NCBI GenBank assembly: GCA_016220085.1
Contig: JACRIN010000043.1
Coordinates: forward strand, 1 to 44,729
Length of the DNA: 44,729 bases
Reading direction: 5' to 3'
From: Planctomycetota bacterium
Lineage (GTDB): Bacteria > Planctomycetota > UBA1135 > GCA-002686595
The notes under the pieces: generated by a model
What the model was told of the DNA's origin: nothing
Database searches by the model: none
The model's input: the letters and a program-made list of their open reading frames with translations, nothing else
In this document: positions 6,037 to 14,416 of the stretch, piece by piece
Layout of the letters: every line of letters begins with the position of its first letter
Position numbering within the stretch: position 1 is the stretch's first letter
Program-made: the position numbers and the translations under genes

Positions 6037-9000
6037 CTACGGGACGATGATCGCGCCGGTGATCGTGCCCGACGTGTTGCCGGCGAGGTCGGGCAGGTCG
6101 ACGAGCTCGAGCTCGTCCCCGGCGATCGGCGGCAGCGACAGCGTCACGCGGTAGTAGCACGCCGACACCTTCTCTACCGAGAGCACCGAGAGGCCCGGGC
6201 TCGCCGTCCAGTTGGTGTCGTCGGTCGCGAACGTCTCGTCGACGTCCTCGTTGAAGAGCACGTCGACGACGTCACCGAGCGCGGAGACGCGCCAGTTGAC
6301 GAAGCTCGACTGGAAGTCCGCGCCCGTCGAATCGCCGCCGACGACCGCGTTGATGTTGGCGTCCGGCGACATCGCGTTGCCCGACGCATCCTCGAGCCCG
6401 GTGATCTGCACGTTGAGCGTGCCGCCGGTGACGAGCTCGGCGTCGGAGCCGAGCGTGATCGTCACGGTGTCGTCGACGCTCGAGTAGGACGCAACCGCGC
6501 CGCTGAGTGAGACCGACGTCGCGCCCATCGTCAGCGTGTAGTTCGACAGGTCGGTCGCGGAGGACTCGAGCACGGGCTCGTCGAACTCGACCTCGATCGT
6601 GTCGAGCCCCTCGTCCGCGACCGCCGTCGCCGTGATGACGACGACCAGCGGACCGGTCGTGTCTTCGCTCGTCACGACCACCGACGCGGACGCCGAGTTG
6701 CCGGCGAGGTCGGGCATCGTGAAGTCGAGCGTGTCGCCCGCGGCGATCGCGATGCCGAACGTCAGATCGACGTTGCGCGGCCCGGTCAGGGTCGCCGCGG
6801 TCGGGTGAGTCCCGCTGATGTCGTAGTTGTTCGTGTCCTCGGCTTCCGTCGCGTCGACAGCCTCGTCGAATTCGAGCACCAGCGCGCCGGTCGGCTCGTC
6901 GGGGTCGAGGCGAGCGCGCCCGGCCGCGATCGACGGCGCGGTGGCGTCACCGGAGACCGTCGGGCCGACCGTGTGCGGCGCCGAGAGCTCGACGCCCTGG
7001 ATCGAACGCACGTTCTCGACCGTGATGTCGTACGTGGCGCCCGCGATCAGGCTGTGCGCGTCTTCCGCGTTGAGGCGGATCGTCACCGTGTCGGACCCGT
7101 TGAACGAGAAGTCCGCGTCGGAGATGTCGTACGGCGTCAAGCCGATCTCGAGCGTCCAGTTCGACGGATCGAGCAGGCCCCAGGAGCCCATCGGCTCCGC
7201 GAAGACGGCGGTCAGCACGTCGTTCTCCTCGCCGGAGACCGACAGGCACGCGCTGACGACATCGAAGGTCGGCTCGCTGGTGTCCTCGGCGCCGATCGAG
7301 AACTGCTCGATCGGGAAGAAGTAGTTGCCCGCGAGGTCGGTCGGGCCGTAGATGGAGAGCGTGTGGTTCGCGGTCGAGACCGAGAAGCCGAAGGTCAGCT
7401 CGACGCCGAGGCCGTCGGAGTCGACCGTCGCCGTCGCCGGCGTGCCGACGAGGTTCTGCGACAGATCGTAGATGCGGTAGTGCGTGTCTCCGGAGATGTC
7501 GTCCAGGAGGTCACACGGTTCGCTGAACTTGACGTGGACCTTGTTCAGCGCGCCCGTTTCGACCCAGAGCGACTCGACCTGGGGCAGTGTGGTCTCGCCG
7601 TCGATCGTGCCGAGCACGGTCGCGCTGCTGACCGAGTTGCCGCCGAGGTCCTGCATCGACGCGAAGCCGACCTCGAAGTCCGAATCGTTCTTGAGGTTGA
7701 TGCCGTCGTTGCCGTCGAACACCAACGTCGCGGTGCGCGAGTCCGTGTCGTACGTCACCGTGGCGTTGGTCGTGTCGAGCGCGGTCCCAACCGGCGATTC
7801 GACGGTCCAAGACGCCGCGGTCTCGACTTCCGACTCGACCATGTCGTCGTTGAACGTCACGACCAGCGCGTCGTTGTCGGCGCCTTCGTAGGCGTACGCG
7901 GTCGCGCTCGAACCCGCGGGAGCGGTCGAATCCGAGGAGCTCAGCGAGCTCGCGACCACCGCCGTCATCGTGTTGCCGGCGAGGTCGTCCACGCCGGAGA
8001 CGTCGAGCGTGTCGGTGCCCGGCAGCGCATACGCGTCGAGCGTCAGGCGCACGGTGGTCAGGCTCGGCAGAAGCGTCGCCGCGGCGACGTTCTGGCCGCC
8101 GGAGAACGTGTAGTTGCCGATCGTTTCGGCGGTCGTCGTCTCGACGGCTTCGTCGAACGCGACGTCGATCGTCTCGCCGGACGAGTCGAGGCTGCGGTTC
8201 TGCGTGATGCTCGAGATCGTCGGCTCGACGATCTCGCCGTCGACCAGCGACGCTTGGGTCGAGACGAACGTGTCGCCGTCGACATCGTGCGGCTCGCTGC
8301 CGGACAGCGCGCCGAACTCGAACGACGTCCCGTTCGCGTAGTCGTCGGCGAGCGTGATCACCAGCGTCTTCGTTTCGAGGTCGTAGTCGAACGTCGCCGT
8401 CGAGAGGTCGTACGGCGTGCCGTCGGGGATCTCGAGCATCCAGTACGACGAATCGGTCGCTTCGTCGGGGTCGATCGCCTGATCGAACACCGCGGTCACG
8501 GTGTCGTTCGCGGCGCCGGAGGTCGTCGAGAGCTCGGGCGTCGACGTGAAGTCGTTCGGCATGGTGGTGCCGGCGGTGACCGGGGTCGTCGTCGAGCCGA
8601 GATCGTTGCCGTGCGCGTCCTCGAGGCTCGAGAGGTCGATGTAGTCCATCCCGGGGACGACCGGCGCGGAGAACGTCACGCGGAGCACGTCCTCGGCGCC
8701 CATTTCGGCGTCGACGGCGAGGTCGCCGTCGCTGGTCGTGAAGTTGGCGAGCACCGGGCAGAACACCGGGTCCATCGCCTCGTCGAACGTGAATTCGATC
8801 ACGCGACCGAACTCGTCCTCCGCGAGGTTCTGTTCGACGCTGAGGAGGCTCGGCGCGGTCGAGTCACCGGCGGTCGAGGCGTTGACCGGCGTCGCGTCGA
8901 GCGCGACGTCCGCGACGCTCTTGACGTTGGTCGCCGCGAGGTCGAACTCCTCGTGCAAGTTCGCGTTCGGTCCGGTGGTGATCGTCAGGATCTGCGTGAT

Positions 9001-9537
9001 CGGATCGAAGTCGAAGGTCGAGCCCGCGAGGTCCATCTCGGTCGCGTCGACCGTCAGCGTCCAGTTGTCGAGGTCCTCGACCAACGCTTCCTGCACGTGC
9101 GGCCCGGTGAACCCGATCTCGATGGTGTCGTTGCCCCAGCCCGCAACCAGTTGCGCATCATCGACCGTCCAGGTCGGCTCCGACGCATCCGAGGTTTCGA
9201 CGTCGGCATAGGTCGTGTCGATCGTGCTCTTGCCGATCACGCGAACGCGCGACGAGGGCGTGACGATCGCGTCCCACGTGACGGTCGCGACGTCGTCGAC
9301 GACGTCGACCGTCCACGGCGTCTGGCCGTCATCGCACTCGAAGTTCGCGATGTCGAGCGCGCCCGGCGCGCTGGCGAAGGTGACCACCGTGGTCAGGCCC
9401 TCCGCGTCGACATCGAGGTCTTGGAGGACCGTCAGCACCGAGTTTTCGTCGGACGAGGAGCTCGAACCTCCTCCTCCGCATCCGACGAGCAAGAGCGACG
9501 CGGACGCGAACCACCACACGCGGTGACCGAGGGACAT
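6037..9537 (-). CDS. large lipoprotein with eleven Ig-like (SbsA-type) repeats
   Basis: A 1166-residue exported protein. ATG 9537 has AAGGAAG upstream and opens a lipoprotein signal peptide with lipobox LLVGC (C20), followed by a Gly/Ser linker. About eleven beta-sandwich repeats of roughly 100 residues fill the rest. Two kinds alternate. One carries a D/N-Y/W-x-L motif, then YDLS or similar and VTITL. The other has a short A-T-L-x-G-x-x-x-V-x-L-T-F core and ends in DLAGN. The order is one copy of the second kind followed by five pairs. Such SbsA/Big-type Ig domains are common in planctomycete surface proteins, and the repeat ends in DST/APS-like linkers. Acidic residues dominate, suggesting calcium binding or a marine habitat. 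Its binding partner is unknown. Confidence 0.85.
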   Translation of the reverse strand: MSLGHRVWWFASASLLLVGCGGGGSSSSSDENSVLTVLQDLDVDAEGLTTVVTFASAPGALDIANFECDDGQTPWTVDVVDDVATVTWDAIVTPSSRVRVIGKSTIDTTYADVETSDASEPTWTVDDAQLVAGWGNDTIEIGFTGPHVQEALVEDLDNWTLTVDATEMDLAGSTFDFDPITQILTITTGPNANLHEEFDLAATNVKSVADVALDATPVNASTAGDSTAPSLLSVEQNLAEDEFGRVIEFTFDEAMDPVFCPVLANFTTSDGDLAVDAEMGAEDVLRVTFSAPVVPGMDYIDLSSLEDAHGNDLGSTTTPVTAGTTMPNDFTSTPELSTTSGAANDTVTAVFDQAIDPDEATDSSYWMLEIPDGTPYDLSTATFDYDLETKTLVITLADDYANGTSFEFGALSGSEPHDVDGDTFVSTQASLVDGEIVEPTISSITQNRSLDSSGETIDVAFDEAVETTTAETIGNYTFSGGQNVAAATLLPSLTTVRLTLDAYALPGTDTLDVSGVDDLAGNTMTAVVASSLSSSDSTAPAGSSATAYAYEGADNDALVVTFNDDMVESEVETAASWTVESPVGTALDTTNATVTYDTDSRTATLVFDGNDGINLKNDSDFEVGFASMQDLGGNSVSSATVLGTIDGETTLPQVESLWVETGALNKVHVKFSEPCDLLDDISGDTHYRIYDLSQNLVGTPATATVDSDGLGVELTFGFSVSTANHTLSIYGPTDLAGNYFFPIEQFSIGAEDTSEPTFDVVSACLSVSGEENDVLTAVFAEPMGSWGLLDPSNWTLEIGLTPYDISDADFSFNGSDTVTIRLNAEDAHSLIAGATYDITVENVRSIQGVELSAPHTVGPTVSGDATAPSIAAGRARLDPDEPTGALVLEFDEAVDATEAEDTNNYDISGTHPTAATLTGPRNVDLTFGIAIAAGDTLDFTMPDLAGNSASASVVVTSEDTTGPLVVVITATAVADEGLDTIEVEFDEPVLESSATDLSNYTLTMGATSVSLSGAVASYSSVDDTVTITLGSDAELVTGGTLNVQITGLEDASGNAMSPDANINAVVGGDSTGADFQSSFVNWRVSALGDVVDVLFNEDVDETFATDDTNWTASPGLSVLSVEKVSACYYRVTLSLPPIAGDELELVDLPDLAGNTSGTITGAIIVP

Positions 9538-9728
9538 GTGTTCTTCCTTGTTGCGCACCGGAAAAAATGAACGGGGCTTCGACGCGCCCGGCGCTGCGGA
9601 GTGACTTCGCGCAGCGGACACGACTTCTGCCAGGGATAGGGAACGAATGGCCCTATCGGGTGGTCCCTCGCCGGGGCTTGAAGGCGAAGCCGCAGCGCGG
9701 ACGCGGCTCCCGGATCCGGGAGCAGGAG
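9538..9728. other. intergenic stretch upstream of the Ig-like lipoprotein
   Basis: No gene is supported. It holds a perfect inverted repeat, GATAGGG (9635-9641) with CCCTATC (9651-9657) around a nine-base loop. The minus-strand promoter of the lipoprotein gene should be here; an A/T-rich run near 9566-9572 may be part of it, but no matching -35 box was found. The dispersed element begins at 9729. Confidence 0.4.
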
Positions 9729-10134
9729 CTGCCTCTCACCGCTGTGCCAAGACGGAGGGAAGGACGCGCCAAGGGAGGATCTCGCCGACGCTCCACGGAT
9801 GCTCCTCGAGGCCGAGCTCGATCGCCGAAGTCGCGAGCGGCTTGCTGTCGATCCGGGCGCGGATCGAAATTGCGGTAGTCGCTCCGGATCGGGAAGTGGC
9901 CCGTGAGCCGACGCCGCGTCTTCGCCTTCGCCCAGGTGCTGCGCGCGAAGCGCACCGGGCGCTCGGGGCGCACCGGGTGCACCGCGCGCAACGGGCGCGA
10001 GACGCGATCGCTCGCCAACGCACTCCGGAACCGCACGGCGAGTCGAGCTCCGTGCGAAGTCCAGCCCGCACAGACCGCGCGACCCCGCCGTGGTGGCGGC
10101 TCTAACGCGTGTTCGGCACAGCGGTGAGAGGCAG
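9729..10134. repeat. dispersed inverted-repeat element A, long copy
   Basis: A 406-bp element bounded by perfect 20-bp inverted repeats: CTGCCTCTCACCGCTGTGCC at 9729-9748 and its complement at 10115-10134. A shorter relative lies at 25705-25923. The left 125 bp and right 78 bp of this copy match the shorter copy; about 200 bp in the middle (roughly 9855-10056) are extra. The right end lies five bases from the stop codon of the minus-strand gene at 10140. It has no transposase and no convincing reading frame, so it is MITE-like or a structured RNA element. No target-site duplication was evident. Confidence 0.8.
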
Positions 10135-10139
10135 TGTCG

Positions 10140-11753
10140 TCAGAGGATGACCGGTTCGACGACCGACACCGAGAAGTGCAGCTTCCCCCCCGCACGCGCC
10201 GCGGCCTGCACCGCGAACGGAACGCCGATCGCGGAGCTCGAGCTCGAGAGCGGCGCGCTGAAGAGCGCGGTGCCTGCCGCGTCGCTCGGCCGCGCGAACA
10301 CCATCGGCCGCGCCTTGCGGTCGATCCACAGACTGCCCACGCAATTGGGGAACGTCTGCGCGGTCGGCGAGAGCGGGCCGACGACGAACAGAGTGATCGA
10401 CGAGCCGGGATGGTGCGCGGCGAGCTGCAGGTTGCCGCCGTGGCGCGGCGCCGCGACGACTTGCAGGTCGCGTTCGCCGGTGTCGTACACGCGGAACTCA
10501 CCGGTCGAGCCGAATTGGTTCGCGTGGACGTGCTTCATGCCGACGGCGACGCGCGTGCCGCCGTCGTCGAGCGAGAGCGAGAGCGCGCTGGCGGGCAAGT
10601 CGATGCTCAGCACCGGCGCGGCGAGCGCCTTGTCGACGAGCACGAGCTCGGGTTGGGAATCGAGCACGCCCCACGACGCGAACGCGGCGCGCCGGCCGTC
10701 GGGGGTGACCGCGACCGCTTCGGGGTAGTTCTGGAGTCCGGCGGGCGGCCCGGCCTGCAGCGCGTACCACGTGCGCGTCTGCGACGGTCCGTCCCAGAGC
10801 TCGAAGCGGATCGAGGCCGGCGAGATCGAGTTCCACCAACCCGCGGCCCACGTCGAGCCGTCGTCGGAGAGCGCGACGCGCGTCGCGAGCTCGCTCGGCG
10901 CGGAGGTGACGGTGAACAGGCTCGTGTAGCTCGAATCGGGGGCGCGAGCGAGCACGCGCAGCTTGTTCTGCGCGCCGACGATCAAGCGCGATGCGTCACC
11001 GGAGAGGCCGAGCGCGTACGTCGCGGCGCCGAGGCTCTCCTGGTGCACCTTCACGCCGTTCGCGTCGAAGACGAAAAGCGTCGTGCCTACGACCAGCGCG
11101 GTGCGCGACAAGTCGCGCGAGCAGGCGAGCGCGCGCAGCGGGCTCGCCGCGAAATCGACGCGCGCGAGCAACGCGCCGGTCGAGCCGTCGAGCCAGTCGA
11201 TGCGCGCCGTGCCGGTGTTCGCGTCGGAGAGCGCGGCGACCGCTCTGTCCCCCGTCGCGTCGCACGCGAGCTTCACCGGGCCGTTGACGAAGAGCCCCAT
11301 GTCGTGCGCCCAGCGTGGCGCGAACGTGCCGCTCACCGCCGACACGAACGCGTCGTGCAACTCGATCGTCGTGCGCTTGTGCGATGCGTCGATCGTCGGG
11401 AACTGCGCGGCCGAGAACAGGCGATCCGCGCGCTTCGCGCCCGCGACGGCAACGGTGCCGGACGCGCCGGCGAGCGACGTCGAGTCGACGAACTCGGGCG
11501 CGATCGCGCCCGACGGGGCGCTCGAGAGCAGCGCGAGTCGGCTCGCCGAGCCCGAGCCCGCGGCCCACACGAGCTCTCCGCCGGCGACGAAGTCGACACT
11601 CTGCGGCAACCACGCCTCCGCGGTCGTCGCCGCGTGCGTCGAGCGCAAGCCGGGTTGGAACGGATCGGACTGGAACTGCGCATTCGCGAAAGTCGCGAGG
11701 CACAAGGTGGCGAGGGCCAAAGGACCCTCCCGCCGCGTAGGGAGTCGGAGCAT
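10140..11753 (-). CDS. secreted propeller-like protein
   Basis: A 537-residue exported protein. ATG 11753 opens a Sec signal peptide (Arg-containing start, PLALATLCLATFA core, predicted cut after ANA at about residue 25). No Shine-Dalgarno is visible. The mature chain repeats motifs such as LSRTALVVGTTLFVFDANG, LSGDASRLIVGAQNKLRVLA and VTPDGRRAAFASWG, typical blades of a WD40/YVTN-like beta-propeller. The last 90 residues (from about HHPGSSITLFVVG) form a separate beta module ending FAVQAAARAGGKLHFSVSV, resembling the C-terminal module of the proteins at 37186 and 38641. Function is unknown; binding or surface recognition is likely. Element A abuts its 3' end. Confidence 0.75.
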   Translation of the reverse strand: MLRLPTRREGPLALATLCLATFANAQFQSDPFQPGLRSTHAATTAEAWLPQSVDFVAGGELVWAAGSGSASRLALLSSAPSGAIAPEFVDSTSLAGASGTVAVAGAKRADRLFSAAQFPTIDASHKRTTIELHDAFVSAVSGTFAPRWAHDMGLFVNGPVKLACDATGDRAVAALSDANTGTARIDWLDGSTGALLARVDFAASPLRALACSRDLSRTALVVGTTLFVFDANGVKVHQESLGAATYALGLSGDASRLIVGAQNKLRVLARAPDSSYTSLFTVTSAPSELATRVALSDDGSTWAAGWWNSISPASIRFELWDGPSQTRTWYALQAGPPAGLQNYPEAVAVTPDGRRAAFASWGVLDSQPELVLVDKALAAPVLSIDLPASALSLSLDDGGTRVAVGMKHVHANQFGSTGEFRVYDTGERDLQVVAAPRHGGNLQLAAHHPGSSITLFVVGPLSPTAQTFPNCVGSLWIDRKARPMVFARPSDAAGTALFSAPLSSSSSAIGVPFAVQAAARAGGKLHFSVSVVEPVIL

Positions 11754-11947
11754 GGGAGCGCGAGCGAGGTGAGACGCCCCGCCGGCGAACTCTACCCCGA
11801 CCTACGTAGCGCGGTCGGGACGTGAAGCGCCCTTGGCGGCCCGGCGCACTTTCACTAGAGTTCTCGCCCTCGCGCCCCGCCCGCATCCCCCGTCCACGAG
11901 GAAGGAACTTCGCGTTCGGCCCCGAACCGGCCCGTCGCGAGCCACCC

Positions 11948-13048
11948 ATGAAGCTCACCGCCCTGCACGACGTCCACGATCGACTCGGCGCCAAGCTGAT
12001 CGACTTCGGCGGCTGGCACATGCCCGTCCAGTACGGGCCGATCCTCGACGAGGTCACCACCGTCCGGACCAAGGCCGGGCTCTTCGACCTCGGGCACATG
12101 GGGCGCGTCCACGTCACGGGCAAGGACGCGGTGCGCTACGTCGACAGCCTCGCGACCAACTTCTGCGCGAAGATCCCGACGACGGCGATCCGCTACTCGC
12201 TCTTCTGCCGTGCCGACGGCAATCCGATCGACGACATCCTGCTCTACAAGGAGGAAGGCGGCGGCGTCTTCATCGTCGTCAATGCGTCGAACGCCGCCGC
12301 GGACCTGGCGTGGATGCGCGAGCACACCCAGGGCTTCGACGTCCGCGTGCACGACCAGACCGACGAGCTCGGGATGATCGCGATCCAGGGCCAGGTTTCG
12401 CGCGACGTGCTGCAGAAGCTCGTCGAGGGGTACGACCTCGGCCAGCTCGGCTACTACAAGTTCGCGTTCGCGACCATCTGCGGCATCCGGAACATGCGCG
12501 TGTCGCGCACCGGCTACACCGGCGAGCTCGGTTACGAGCTCTACGTTCCACAACGCGAGACCGAGCGCGTCTGGAACGCGCTCGCGGAAGCCGGCAAGCC
12601 GTTCGGCGTCGCTCCGATCGGGCTCGGCGCGCGCGACATCCTCCGCCTCGAGGCGGGCATGCCGCTCTACGGCCACGAAATCGACGCGACGCACAATCCG
12701 ATCGAGGCCGGCCTCAACTTCGGGGTCTCGTTCGCGCCCGAGAAGGGCGATTGGATCGGCCGCGCCGCGCTCGAGCGCATCAAGGCGAATCCGACCCAGC
12801 GGCTGATCGGCCTGACCACCGACGGACCGCGGGTCCCCCGCCAGGGCACGCCGGTGTTCCGCGGTGCGGAGCAGGTCGGCGCCGTCGCGTCCGGCGGCGT
12901 GTCGCCGACGATCCACAAGAACATCGCTTCGGCCCACGTCAAACTCGGCTGCGATCAGCCGGGGTTGGGGCTGGAGATCGATTTCAAGGGCAAACGCCAA
13001 GCCTGCACCGTGCAGGAGCTCCCCTTCTTCTCGCGCACGCGCAAGTGA
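11948..13048 (+). CDS. gcvT: glycine cleavage system T protein (aminomethyltransferase)
   Basis: A 366-residue protein of normal GcvT length. It transfers the aminomethyl group from lipoyl-GcvH to tetrahydrofolate, releasing ammonia. Signatures include FGGWHMPVQY near the start (20-29), FDLGHMGR (46-53), NPIDD with the catalytic Asp (92-96) and RTGYTGELGYEL in the middle domain. The C-terminal barrel reads GAVASGGVSPT. ATG 11948 fits the family N-terminus MKLTALHDVH; the frame is open further upstream but that extension is not conserved-looking. The 194-base divergent gap upstream has a 7-bp hairpin (CCCGACC 11796-11802 with GGTCGGG 11813-11819). I see no glycine riboswitch there. gcvH follows after 36 bases; gcvP is not in the window. 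Confidence 0.97.
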   Translation: MKLTALHDVHDRLGAKLIDFGGWHMPVQYGPILDEVTTVRTKAGLFDLGHMGRVHVTGKDAVRYVDSLATNFCAKIPTTAIRYSLFCRADGNPIDDILLYKEEGGGVFIVVNASNAAADLAWMREHTQGFDVRVHDQTDELGMIAIQGQVSRDVLQKLVEGYDLGQLGYYKFAFATICGIRNMRVSRTGYTGELGYELYVPQRETERVWNALAEAGKPFGVAPIGLGARDILRLEAGMPLYGHEIDATHNPIEAGLNFGVSFAPEKGDWIGRAALERIKANPTQRLIGLTTDGPRVPRQGTPVFRGAEQVGAVASGGVSPTIHKNIASAHVKLGCDQPGLGLEIDFKGKRQACTVQELPFFSRTRK

Positions 13049-13084
13049 GCGCGAGACCACGACTCGAGACCTCCGAGATCACCG

Positions 13085-13504
13085 ATGACCTCCAAGACCA
13101 TGCGCCCCGACGACCGCAAGTACTCCGAATCGCACGAATGGGCGAAGCAGGACGGCGACGCCGTCCTGGTCGGCATCACCGACTTCGCCGTGGCCGCGCT
13201 CTCGAACGGCAACGACAGCGACCTCGTCTATTGCGACCTGCCCGAGACCGGGCGCGACCTCGCGCAAGGTGAAACCTTCGGCGAGATCGAGTCGGTCAAG
13301 GCGGTCTCCGACCTGAACTCGCCGGTCGCCGGCGAGGTGATCGAGGTCAACCACAAGGTCGAGGAGCACCTCGAGATCCTCTCCCGCGATCCGTGGAACG
13401 AAGGCTGGATGATCCGCGTGAAGGCCGCGTCGAAGACGTGGGCGAGCGAGAAGCTGATGAACGCGGCCGATTACGAGAAGTACCTCGAGTCGCAGAAGCA
13501 CTGA
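13085..13504 (+). CDS. gcvH: glycine cleavage system H protein
   Basis: A 139-residue lipoyl carrier protein. The lipoylation site is K72 in IESVKAVSDL, and the flanking NSPVAGEVIEVN hairpin is typical. GcvH shuttles the aminomethyl intermediate between the P, T and L proteins. The N-terminus has about seven extra residues before KYSESHEWA. The loop NGNDSDLVYCDLP differs from the common LGDIVFVELP form. It is co-directional with gcvT and followed by a large cruciform, then a lipoylation enzyme, so the cluster encodes both the carrier and its modifier. Confidence 0.97.
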   Translation: MTSKTMRPDDRKYSESHEWAKQDGDAVLVGITDFAVAALSNGNDSDLVYCDLPETGRDLAQGETFGEIESVKAVSDLNSPVAGEVIEVNHKVEEHLEILSRDPWNEGWMIRVKAASKTWASEKLMNAADYEKYLESQKH

Positions 13505-13548
13505 GCGCGCACGTCCCCCGCGTTCGAGCCCGGGCTTGCGGAATCGAC

Positions 13549-13633
13549 AACCAGGCTCCGCTTCCGAGCAAGCGGCCCGTCGCGATGGAGTCCTCCATCG
13601 AGCGGGCCGTTCGCGCGGCGGCGGAGCCTGGTT
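13549..13633 (+). terminator. large nested cruciform between gcvH and lipoylation gene
   Basis: AACCAGGCTCCGC (13549-13561) is the exact complement of GCGGAGCCTGGTT (13621-13633). Inside this 13-bp stem CGGCCCG (13573-13579) pairs with CGGGCCG (13603-13609), and CGATGGAG (13583-13590) pairs with CTCCATCG (13593-13600) around a two-base gap. The last arm is followed by TTCG, so termination after gcvH is plausible. The size and nesting are unusual for a simple terminator. Confidence 0.65.
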
Positions 13634-13688
13634 TCGCACGGAGCGCCGGCTCGCTCCCGCGCCGCGCGATCCCGTATCCTGAATCGCC

Positions 13689-14414
13689 ATGGAACTCTGG
13701 CGCCTGATCAGCACCTTCGAGGCGAGCCCGGAGTTCAACATGGGCCTCGATCAAGCGCTTCTGGAGACGCCGGAGGCTCCGCCGACGCTGCGGCTCTACA
13801 CGTGGAGCCCGGACACGCTCTCGCTCGGCTACTTCCAGCGCTTCGACGAGGTGCCGCGCTCCAGCGAAGCCGGCGCGGTCGTGCGTCGGATCACCGGCGG
13901 CGGCGCGATCCACCACACCGGCGAGCTGACGTTCTCGCTCGCGTGCTCGCTCGAGCATCCTCTCTACCGCGGCGCGGTCGGCGACTCCTACGCGCGCATC
14001 CACCGCGCGATCGCGGTCGCGCTGGCGAAGTTCGGCGTCGCGGCGGAACTGCGCGGCGCTCGCTCTCTCGCTTCCGATCGCGAGGGCACCGGCATGTGCT
14101 TCCACCACTCGACCGACCTCGACCTCGTCTGGGACGACAGGAAGGGCGTCGGCTCCGCGCAGCGGCGCAAGAGCGGCCGAGTGCTCCACCACGGCTCGAT
14201 CAAGCTCGCGAGTTCGCCGCTCGAAGGCGACATCGCGACACTCGAGCGCTACGCGACGCTCGCGCCCGAGGATTTCGCGCCGCTGTTGCTCGAGGCGTTC
14301 CGGAGCGAGCTCGCGATCCGCACCCGCCCCTCCGCCGCCGAAGCCGACGAACGCGACTTCGCGCGCACGGTCGGTCCGGGCTATCGCTCGGAGACGTTCT
14401 TGCACCGGCGTTGA
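13689..14414 (+). CDS. octanoyltransferase LipM-like / lipoate-protein ligase A family
   Basis: A 241-residue BPL/LplA/LipB-family enzyme. The RRITGGGAIHH motif (66-76) forms the lipoyl-binding site. MCFHHSTDLDLVWDD followed by RKGVGSAQRR (151-160) and VLHHGSI (165-171) matches the LipM/LipL layout, where a Cys carries the acyl intermediate; C137 is that candidate, and K152 is the conserved Lys. LipM moves octanoate from acyl-carrier protein to GcvH, while LplA uses ATP and free lipoate. The motif order favours LipM, but the sequence alone cannot settle it. Placed next to gcvH, its substrate is probably GcvH. The sulfatase gene starts two bases after its stop. Confidence 0.85.
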   Translation: MELWRLISTFEASPEFNMGLDQALLETPEAPPTLRLYTWSPDTLSLGYFQRFDEVPRSSEAGAVVRRITGGGAIHHTGELTFSLACSLEHPLYRGAVGDSYARIHRAIAVALAKFGVAAELRGARSLASDREGTGMCFHHSTDLDLVWDDRKGVGSAQRRKSGRVLHHGSIKLASSPLEGDIATLERYATLAPEDFAPLLLEAFRSELAIRTRPSAAEADERDFARTVGPGYRSETFLHRR

Positions 14415-14416
14415 GC

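Noticed and set aside
6805..9570. Very long plus-strand frame opposite the Ig-like lipoprotein
   Set aside because: It is Arg/Val/Asp-rich, with composition dictated by the real gene's codon pattern; high GC removes stop codons from the antisense frame. No domain or ribosome site.
9729..10134. A protein-coding gene in element A on the minus strand
   Set aside because: Parts of one minus-strand frame look alike in both copies, but the copies differ by about 200 bp in the middle, there is no ribosome site, and the similarity is best at the inverted ends, as expected for DNA or RNA structure.
11754..11947. Glycine riboswitch before gcvT
   Set aside because: I looked for the conserved tandem aptamer core and found only a 7-bp hairpin; no match in size or motif.
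13802..14416. N-terminal extension of the sulfatase-like protein
   Set aside because: The extension overlaps the lipoylation gene out of frame; a lipoprotein signal peptide begins at 14417.
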